Shown: positions 1-9,000 of the stretch, piece by piece
How positions within the stretch are numbered: position 1 is the stretch's first letter
Layout of the letters: the number at the start of each line of letters is the position of its first letter
Notes under the pieces: model-generated
What the model saw: only the letters and a program-made list of their open reading frames with translations
Told to the model about the DNA's origin: nothing
Databases searched by the model: none
DNA from: Priapulus caudatus
Taxonomy: Eukaryota; Priapulida; Priapulimorpha; Priapulimorphida; Priapulidae
NCBI RefSeq assembly: GCF_000485595.1
Contig: NW_014577742.1
Coordinates: 40,863 to 71,024 of the forward strand
DNA length: 30,162 bases
Direction: 5' to 3'
Made by a program: the position numbers and the translations under genes

Positions 1-131
1 CGGCCTGAGCGGGCACTATTGCTTGCGCGACGCATTGTTATTATAACGCATTGTGTTTTAATACAAATTGAAATTGTTCGTTTAAGAAACTTTGTCTTAT
101 TCACTTCATATTTGCCGAGTAGATTGCAAAG

Positions 132-149
132 TCATGTGATGCACTAAAA
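132..149 (+). repeat. 18-bp direct repeat, copy 1 (second copy at 2445-2462)
   Basis: TCATGTGATGCACTAAAA occurs here, immediately beside the hairpin, and again at 2445-2462. An exact 18-mer match twice within 2.3 kb is not expected by chance. The pair brackets the plus-strand block that carries Prp19 exons 11-12. Confidence 0.85.
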
Positions 150-207
150 ATTAATGCCTGTTGTTGGGGCACTATGCTGTCATAGTGCCCCAACAACAGG
201 CATTAAT
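150..207. repeat. Perfect 27-bp inverted repeat with 4-base loop
   Basis: Arms 150-176 and 181-207 are exactly complementary and separated by CTGT; the arms begin ATTAATGCCTGTTG. It lies 82 bases before exon 11 in the inverted part of the Prp19 gene. It could be a cruciform-forming site, a fold-back sequencing product, or the remains of a MITE. Confidence 0.9.
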
Positions 208-288
208 ATATAATGGTGATGACGACTATGCTCATGAGTTATGATGCTAACGACTATGCTAACGAGTTATATCGCTCACTTTCGACAG

Positions 289-467
289 CGTTCTCTGAGA
301 ACGGATACTACCTGGCGACGTCGCGCGGACGATTCTGTCGTCAAGCTGTGGGATCTGCGCAAGCTGAAGAACTTCAAGACAATCACGCTGGATGAGAACG
401 CAGAGGTGAAGAGCCTCTGCTTCGACCAGAGCGGCACCTATCTGGCCGTGGCCGGCACCGATGTGAG
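289..467 (+). CDS. PRPF19: Prp19 exon 11, inverted relative to exons 1-10; one-base insertion
   Basis: After acceptor TTTCGACAG the exon opens with CG, which completes the Ser codon left by exon 10. It then encodes [11 protein letters not shown] and, in the next frame, [17 protein letters not shown] and [15 protein letters not shown]. The frame changes inside 321-327, where one extra base is present. The exon is 179 bases, 178 without that base. The donor is GTAACA after two bases (AG), fitting exon 12. Two TGCTAAC branch-point-like sites lie at 245-251 and 257-263. Orientation is opposite to the rest of the gene. Confidence 0.85.
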
Positions 468-491
468 GTAACAGTGCCAGCATCACGCACT

Positions 492-735
492 CACTAGTGG
501 TGCCCTCTAGGCAGCCGCCAGTACCCTGCGCGCACTAGTGGTGCCCTCTAAGCAGCCGCCGGCACCCCGCGCGCGCTATTGGTGCCCTCTAGGCAGCCGC
601 CGGCACCCCGCGCACGTTAGTGGTCCCTCTAGGCAGCCGCCAGCACCCTGCGCGCGCGAGTGGTGCCCTCTAGGCAGCCGCGGCACCCCACGCACGTTAG
701 TGGTGCCCTCTAGGCAGCCGCCAGCACCCTGCGTG
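492..735 (+). repeat. GC-rich minisatellite, six units of about 41 bp
   Basis: Units start at 492, 533, 574, 615, 655 and 695, each with a core GGTGCCCTCTAGGCAGCCGC (the fourth unit lacks one base of it). The array fills much of intron 11 of Prp19 (468-1082). Units differ at a few positions and two are one base short. Confidence 0.9.
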
Positions 736-920
736 CGCTAGTGCAGCACCCCCGAATTTCGGACGGCACCTCATAATACCAGGTCCAAATAGCTGGGGAG
801 AGGGTAGAGCTTTGTCGAGATTTTCATAAATGGCAGTCCGTGTTGATGCGCGTTCAGTTCGCACCGACTGCTGTGTGCTGTGTCTCGCTATCAGCCGTGA
901 CCAACGCGGCGTTCCGTCAT

Positions 921-1088
921 TCGTGCTAACCGTCATTCTCTCGTGGACAGGGTGTACCTGTGATTCTGCTAACCGTCATTCTTTTGTGGACAGGGTGTAC
1001 CTGTGATTCGTGCTAACCGTCATTCTCTCGTGGACAGGGTGTACCTGTGATTCGTGCTAACCGTCGTTCTCTCGCGCGACAGGGTGTA
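921..1088 (+). repeat. Four-copy 43-45 bp tandem repeat carrying complete 3' splice sites
   Basis: Each unit contains TGCTAACC (branch-point-like), a pyrimidine stretch, ACAG and then GGTGTACCTGTG, the first 12 bases of exon 12. Acceptor-exon boundaries fall at 951, 994, 1038 and 1083. Only the last copy continues TGTAAG (Cys-Lys); the first three continue TGATTC, giving an in-frame TGA if spliced to exon 11. Confidence 0.9.
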
Positions 1089-1224
1089 CCTGTGTAAGCA
1101 GTGGCAGGAGGCTGGCAGTGTTCGGCGAACACACGCAGCTGGTGACGGGTGTGAGGTTCGCGCACAACGCCCGTTTCATCGCCACCACCTCACAGGACAG
1201 GTCTCTCAGTTCTTCAGCACCTAA
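1083..1224 (+). CDS. PRPF19: Prp19 exon 12 (final WD40 blade and stop), inverted; two single-base indels
   Basis: The first base completes the Arg codon from exon 11. The exon then reads VYLCKQWQE, shifts by one extra base near 1111-1115, continues VFGEHTQLVTGVRFAHNARF and IATTSQDRSL, and lacks one base near 1207-1209 before FFST and the stop TAA at 1222-1224. This matches the human C-terminus in which DRSLKFYSL ends the protein. The two indels cancel in total length, so exons 1-12 sum to 507 codons including stop. The chosen acceptor is the fourth of four tandem copies and the only one that leads into an open frame. Confidence 0.82.
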
Positions 1225-2444
1225 CCACTCGCCGTGAGAGCCGACAGAAGTGCATCAGGGCTGCACCCGTGGGCAGCCAGCTCAGAGATGATGACCAGAC
1301 ACTTCGCTACAGGCTACACCTTGTTTATCCTGCCCTCAAGTTACTTATAATAGTTCCCAGAATCACGGCATGTATGTGGTGCCTGTCATGGTTGTAGGGC
1401 GATGTCTCTGCAACTAGTGCTGTATTGTGGGTTATTGTCCCAGTATCTAGCTATAGAGTATGTTACCTTACATATAGTATTGTAATCTGGCTCACGTGTC
1501 CCAGCAACTAGCACTGAAAAATTGGTCAGTATTTTGCACCTATGCATGTACTACGGTTGGTGTTTTGCATCTAGCAAGAGGTTACAGTTTAGTGTCTTGG
1601 CATCAGGCCACAATATATTTCACTTTGTCTTTTATCTTGGCCCATTTGGTGAAATTTCGTGTTTGATCATGATGCCACAGATCATGGTAATGCTGTGAAA
1701 TAATTAGTAACAGTTCCGAATTGTCAGGCCACTCACTGATGTAGTGAGTATAGTGTGAAGTACATTAATATTTTTCTGTTCTTCTATGAGATGATAAGGA
1801 CGAATAACTTACCACTGAGTAGCACGCGTGTGAGAGGGGGCGGGTTCTGCATGGCTGTTGTGGGAAAGCATTTAACAGGCACACACAAGCCACTTGACCT
1901 CGTGCGAAAAATCACTGTAACTGTACGTTAGAGTAGTCCCATGTACAGCTGTCTATACTCTAGGTAGATGTAAGCAGCTTATTTTTTCATCGTATCTCAT
2001 GTACACTGAACGCAAATAAGGAAATTGCTAGCTCTTGGAACATTGGGAACGCGTGCCCTGTTGCTGTAACAGTACTTTTCATCAGTGGTTCTAATATATG
2101 AAAATAATAAAAAAATGAAATTTTAATTATATACTTTTGTGTATTTGTCAAATAGTCAAAAGTAGTTTATTCTATTCTAGTTTATTGATCTGACAATTAT
2201 GTTTGGCCTGATACCTCCTGTTAGAAACGTTCACCTGTCTGTTTGCAAGTCTTGGCTCCAAGTTAATATGAGGGAAAGCTACCCTTCTGGCAGCTGTGTG
2301 TGCAGCTGTGTTATTCTTTGCATACAGTGTTAAGCGTTATAATACAATTAAGAGCTAATAATCCCTTTAGTATTATATTACTAATCTCTGGCACTATTGT
2401 TTCATAGTACCTGCGACGTTATCCAATAGAATTTCAACGATTTA
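1225..2444. other. Likely Prp19 3' UTR and downstream DNA, no gene recognised
   Basis: AT-rich sequence after the Prp19 stop with no coding similarity on either strand. AATAAA occurs at 2106-2111 and could serve as a polyadenylation signal for a UTR of about 0.9 kb, in an A-rich context that makes it weak evidence. If the block is inverted, its true neighbour is not the DNA shown here. Confidence 0.4.
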
Positions 2445-2462
2445 TCATGTGATGCACTAAAA
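2445..2462 (+). repeat. 18-bp direct repeat, copy 2
   Basis: Identical to 132-149. On the opposite strand the adjoining 2463-2490 reads GGTGATG, then TATGCTAACAAGTT, which resembles 215-268 upstream of exon 11 (GGTGATG, then TATGCTAACGAGTT). Related sequence is therefore present in inverted orientation at both ends of the block. Confidence 0.8.
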
Positions 2463-2878
2463 CTTGTTAGCATACCGGTAGTCAGCATCACCGCAGCATA
2501 AATAACAGCCTGTCCCCCCCAAGTCAGCGATTGTTAACGTTTGAGCAGGACTGGGTAATTTTTATGAATTATCTATGCACTATATAGTAGAAATAAACAT
2601 TTTAGAAGTTCTGACTGATTGGTAGTTTTTTGGCTTGTTTCCAAGACTGCCAATGTCTTTGTCATTGCGATATCAATACCATTAGAAGTATGCTAATTAC
2701 ACATTAGAATTGACTACTGCACAGCAATAATTCTATGGGATACTGTATTTGGATGACATTACCTAGGACTGTTTTGACAATACTCTGGAGTCAACTGGAT
2801 CATGTTACAACTGCCCCAAAGTTCATTTTGTAATCAGAGAACGGCACAAAGCAAACGAGTCTCGGTGTTAAAACATAC

Positions 2879-3019
2879 AGATAGCGGTGATGGGTCCAGA
2901 ATGCCCCGGAAAGTTGGCAACATTGGTTCGTTCCTTCAGATCCCAGATCTTGATCATAGAGTCAGCCGTTCCCGTGCCAAAGATCAAACCATCAGGATGA
3001 AACTGAGCGCATGTCAGAG
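2879..3019 (-). CDS. PRPF19: Prp19 exon 10 (WD40); last exon on this strand
   Basis: Encodes [38 protein letters not shown] and SGPITAI, with the WD dipeptide of the IKIWD motif intact. The acceptor is GTTATTGCAG and the donor is GTATGT. It ends with one base (T). The expected continuation ([11 protein letters not shown]) is absent from this strand below 2879, but is found on the plus strand at 289 in the complementary phase. Confidence 0.95.
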
Positions 3020-6000
3020 CTGCAATAACAATACGTAAAGATCCGAGTCATTCAATGTAAATAAGCTGGGACTTGAAGAGTAGAGAATTGCAATCGTTCC
3101 TTGTTGTAACATAAACTAACATAAGCATTATGCAAATAGCACTATATAGCTGTTAAAAAGATATTCACACTCGATTTTAACCAAGCCATACACACGATAC
3201 AGCCAATACTAAATGAAGTACATAGCAATTAAAAAATTGAATGCCTAACATACCATGAGGGGCACTGCCATCAGCAACCTTGCACAAAACACGTCCGGTG
3301 CGAATATCAGAGAAGGCCCAGTGCTGTAAAACAACGCAGACGGTAAACCAGCTAGCCAAACACAAATCATTTCTTGCAGGCTGATGTCAAGTGCCAGACT
3401 ACGAAAAAGTGGCAATGTGTTGTCCAAAGACGTAGTGAGAATTTCACGCTTGCCGTGAAGATGCGTAGTAGGTGCTCAAGTACTAGTCCTGCATGGTTAC
3501 ATGCTTAACTCCCTCCCACTTCTTCCGCTATCGACACTCAGCATGCAACATTGAGCAGCATCGTCAGGCTTGGATTTTCAACAGATCTAGAAATTCCTCA
3601 TATATATCTATCCACATGGGTCACGACTAAATCTGGATTCGCAAATCGTCGCGACGTTCCGTTCTGCATCTCGTTCAAACGCCGTGGACACCATAGCACT
3701 CGCGTCCGGCCCACGTCCGGGCGGGATGATCTCTTGTTCTCGTACCTCGTCCGTCGAGCAGCTGAGCAGGTAGTCGCCTGTGGCGTGGAGACTGATGCCC
3801 GTCACCGCGGCGTCGTGCGCACGAATCGTCTGCACACAGTTCGCACTGCCGACCGTCCAGACCTTGATTGTTGTGTCGGGGCTGGCCGTGAATGCAATCT
3901 CCTGCAACAATGCATCCATCCGTAATAATGCAGAGACAATCGACGCCTCTAGAACGACTTCGAAGAAATTCGGCCGAGAAGCATCTTTTTTATATTTACT
4001 CGAGTATGTAGTAACGCGAGGCAATCAATCGCTTACTTGCGACGTTAGTTCATTTCCCACACAGTCCCTGCTAGGGCTGGACTGCACTAGTGCTGCTCAC
4101 TTACCTCCTCAGGGTGATATATAACACTGGTGACCTTCTTGGTGTGGCCTTTCAATATGGCAACCACTTGCTCGGTTTCTTTATTAAAGACGACAGCATT
4201 CTTGTCATTTCCACCTGCAAATCGATGACGGCACCATCAAATACACAAGATTGTAGATGAGATTATGATATATCACCTTTAATTGAAACACATTTTGAAT
4301 AACACAGGACAGCAGCATTTAGCTATCATTACTGCAAGTGCAAGAACAGATCAACTGCTAACAAATGGATTCATTAGAATACAGCTACTGTCCCCATTTT
4401 TACGGACTGGTTGTATACAACATGGGCTTCATTAGAATCCAGAAAGATTTTGGCAACCTTACAGTAACATATAGCTACTAATTTTGATTTCCGAATATCC
4501 AATCTGAATTCCAATCATCTGAGACAGCCTATCCTAAAACTGCCTTCCCTCGACGTCTATAATGCGGTGTTATCCGTATCTGCTGAAATGATGAGACTAA
4601 GAACAATGAAGCTACCTGTTATGACTTTGGATGTATCTGCAGCATGGAGGTCTAACGCCAGGATGCCAGGCACACTAGCGCTATGAAGTCCCTGTAAGCA
4701 ATAAAAGCAATATAACCTGCATTCGTCAGAAGCAACAGAACTGAAGTGCAACAACATGCGAAAATCATCCTAGACACTCAAACATCGGTTATCACTGCAG
4801 ACCCAAAACCCCTCGAACGAGACGCTGATACATCAAAACTAACGTTGCAGCTATTCCTCAAGCCTTTAACATTACTTTACTTACTGCAGGTTAACAGCTG
4901 ACTTCAGGTTTAGGCTCGGGATATTAACATGGCGCGGGTAACTGATGTTTGAGTACCAGGGCACGCTGCCTCAGGGGATTGCACTATAAGTAGGTGTACA
5001 CAGTCGCGCTTACCGGATGTGACGCAATCTGCTTATAAGCCCTGATGTCATCAGCCTTCACGAGGTCCTCGGGAACCACCTTGCCTCTCTTCTTACGCTC
5101 AGCAGTCAGCACCGTAGCTTTGTCCTGCAGCTTCCTAATCACCTCCTCCGTCATGCCGGCGCCCTCACGTGGCTGATCAGCGCGGTCGAACGCTTCCGCC
5201 GCGTATTGCTGCAACGTGCAAAAATCGGGTGATTAGTTTCTACTGAGCAAAAGATGACGAGTAGGCGTATCTGTTTACAACGCAGTGCCACAGCACACCA
5301 TCGACAAGACGCGACCATACGACTTACACTACTCCTGCGAACCCAACATCAACGTGACACACAACAGCTGCAGTTAGTCACGACGGATTTACGCACAACT
5401 GTTTGTAACGCAGTGGCACAGACCACCCTCAACAAGAAGTGACTACGTCAGCCTTGGACGCTTATTTTCAGATCTGGTTGTCCTGTCGGGCAACAAGAAG
5501 CAATTTTTACTTGACCTAGATTTTACGAGAATTTAGATTTTACGTGACTTACACTACTCCTGCAAACCCAACGTCAACGTGACACACGATAGCTGCGGTT
5601 AGTCACGATGAATTTACGCACAAGTGTTCGTCACCGCGGTGCTCACCACTCCACCACATTGCAAAAAGCTTGCGTGTCACCCAACGGTCGCATAAACTCT
5701 TTACTGTGACATTGCATTCACAAACCGAGTTGATCACGAGGCCCAGGTCAACTTACGGGATGTGGTATGTTAGCGGTCGCCCCGGCGGTGATGCCGGCCT
5801 GCGGCTTGAGCGTAGCCAGCGCTTCTCGGGCGGCCGTCACTTCCTTCGTCAGTCTGGCGATGACGCGGCACGCAGCATCGTGCTGGTATAGGGCGTGAGA
5901 AAGCTCCTGACGCGCCGTCTGCAGCTGCTGCCTCAGTGTGAAGCTGTGCAGCATCACGGCATCCTAGCATCATCAACGTTTAAGCTTTAGAGAGACAGCA

Positions 6001-9000
6001 CACACTACAAACTGAGCCGTTACGGCAACGGCGCCAGTCGCGCATGTTTGCTCATTGCAAAGAAGATTTTTGATACTTTCCAAAATCACTTAATTGAAAT
6101 ATAATCAAATTAATTGTTGATCCACCAGCTGTGAATTACAGAGACCAGTTACACAGCTCCTGTATGTATTCTGACTTGCACATAAATTACCATACCCATT
6201 CATCCTGCAGGATTTTGAGAATTGCTGGAATGCTAGTGGCCGACGGTGGACGAGGCTTCACAAGAGGTGGGGCTGTGAACGCAAAATAATTATAACGGCG
6301 ATTAAAAAATAATATTATACATGACTGTTCGGAAGAGTTTGCGTTTATAACTTGTATATTTCGAATTAGCGTTAAACTTATCCAGAAGAGGGCACGAGAG
6401 GGAGCGCGGGGAGTGCTTCATAGAGTCACGGGGATTTTCGTCAGTGTATACGTGTCAGCAGGCGTTGGCAGTGCATACGTGTCAGCAAGCGTTGGCAGTG
6501 TTTTTTTCGAGTCGTGTATCGAATTACAACCGTCGACAGAGTTTATCGAATAAATAGTTATATAGTCTTTTACTACACACTATGCCGTCTTCTTATCGTA
6601 TCGTTCTACCGGGCAATTCACTCCAACAAGTGGTCCTTCGAGCCGGATCCCTCCAGCGAACATAGAGGTGCAGAGGTTTGGAGAACACGAGTGCTAACTC
6701 CATAACCGAAAAGAGAATGGAGCAAAAAGGTGATCTGAAGAAGGAACGGAGGAGATTGAAGACCAAGTTAACTAGAACCAGGACACAGGTTGTAAAACTT
6801 TTAAGTCAAGAAGAAAAAATAGATGAAATGCAGGAAATGATGGACCAGATTCTCAGCGTACAAGACGGGATTCTGTCAGTCCTGTCCGATTTAGAAGCTG
6901 TTGACGCAGAGAACGAAACAGAATACGCAACGCAGGCAGATGCCATCCAAGCAGATGTTGACACTGCAAAAGCCCTACGTTTGGCCACGGAGTACATCAG
7001 TGAAAATGTAAAGAAACGAAACAGTCATTACTCGTGACGAGCAGAAAGCTGAAGGTGGCGAGTCTGAGTTAAGAGTGGCAGAATTCAAAACAGAAGCAAA
7101 GTACAGAATTGATAGCGACATGCATCACAACCTGAATCGCGTACCTTTTCCGACAATTAGAGGAGATAAACAGGACTATCCAATATTCAGAGATGCATTT
7201 TATCAGTGTGTTGACAAGGCAAGCTGTGGGCCTAGTTTTAAGATGTTACAACTTCGTCAATACCTGGGAGGTGATGCGAGCAAAATCATCGAGGGGTTTC
7301 CTGCCTCTGAAGCAGGATATGAAGCAGCAAAATGTCGACTAGAGAGATACGGGGAAGAACAGCGAATACTTCTCGCCCAGCTTAAGGGGATACACAGGCA
7401 CTGGATGCATTCCAAAACAAGCTGGCGATAGTGGCCCTCGAAGAAAGTGGTTGCACTGAGGAGCTAGAGAATGACAGTATGTTCTATTGCGTGTCAAAAT
7501 CGAAATTCCAGCCGTCTCAGATTGCACACTACAAATGGTGGCTCAGTATCCAAGGACGCCCTGAGAACCTACACTCACTACGCAAAAGGATATCGGAGGA
7601 ACTGCGTATTCGCAGTGAGTCTATCGAAAAAGGACAATCGAATAGTACTCCACGACAAATGGGTCCGCCATCGTCTGCCAGAGGAAAATCGTTTGTAACG
7701 CGCGCCGACTGGAATAAGGCCGAGCCAATCATATGCGGCTGCTGTGGCGAACATCACCGCATATATGTTTGCCAGCAGTTCAAATAGACTATAGGCCGTC
7801 TTGTCCGTTCTTTCAGTCTTGTGATCCCCTCCCCGGCAGAACATGAAAATCTTTTGTAAATAAAGGGGAAAATATGAAACAACGATTTTCATCTTATCCC
7901 ACGTCTGAGGCCTGCGAGGTTTTTAGTAATTTGGTGGGAAAATTAGGAAATTCAGCTTATTATTCACCGACAACGCGTAGGTACCGCGTTGCAACGCATG
8001 CGCTAAGAGTGAAGTTCTTTGTTGTTGTGAGAGAGATACCAGTGGCCCGGGAAAGTCGGGACCGCGGGCCGCGATCCGGCCGGGAGTGGTTCAATCCGGC
8101 CCGACGAAACGGGTTTGAGATGTGATGAACCACGACTTTCGTTAAATTTTTTACAAATTTACCGGAAAAAAATAACAGTACTTTACTGTACAACCTGTAA
8201 AGCGGTACAGAGTTACTTAACAGCCCGTTAATCGTATTGGACAAGGCATGTTGAGTCATAAAGCCTCCGATAGGACACAACCTAGCCGGATTCTGTACGT
8301 GGCCGGCAGTTATATGTTCGTTACGATTGAGAACGCCGTTACCAGTTCAGCGGACAGCTGGGTACACACTGTACCGTCCTTGTCAAACCGCTTTCCAAGC
8401 TCTGTTGGCTACACTTGATGCGCTGCCCTAAACAATTCGCGTTCGAAATGTTTCGAAAACGATGATTCATTGCTGCGCTCTGGCTGGCGTAGCTGTGAAG
8501 CGCCATGCAAGCGCATGCGCCTTACGCAAAGCGATTTTTTATTTTTTTTAATTTTAAGTGCTCAGATAATTTTTTTCCAATGTAAAATGGCATCACAGAA
8601 ACGTAAAAGCTTGACTCCGAAAATCGTGCGTTTATGAGCGACTGACAAGAGACATTTTTTTGTAGAACGAGGAACAATTGTCTGCTTATATGCACAGAAC
8701 CGATCGCTGGTTTGCCAATAGCAATGTCAAACGTCATACATGTCAAAACCTCTTCCAAGTTTGAATGAGTTGCAAGGAGAACAAAGAGCTGTGAAAGTCA
8801 AAGAACTGAAGGGAAAGCTGTCATCTCAACAAAGTGTGTTTACCAAACAGAGACGGAGAATTTCAAAAAATCCCACAAAGGCAGAGCTTACGTAGTTTCA
8901 GAGTAATTGCAAAGAGGATGAAACCATTCATGTGACGATGTTGAATTTGTGAAAGACGTGTTGATTGCAGTTTTTGACACAATGTCCTGCAGAAAGCTCC

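Noticed and set aside
492-735. CRISPR array from regularly spaced repeats
   Set aside because: The units are contiguous, without unique spacers, and lie in an intron of an animal gene.
213-1224. Plus-strand Prp19 exons as a separate paralogue or processed pseudogene
   Set aside because: They retain introns, splice sites and the exact phases needed to follow exon 10, and the minus strand lacks these two exons. One split gene is the simpler explanation.
3551-4124. Plus-strand open frames opposite Prp19 exons 7 and 8
   Set aside because: They are antisense shadows of conserved WD40 coding exons and have no similarity of their own.
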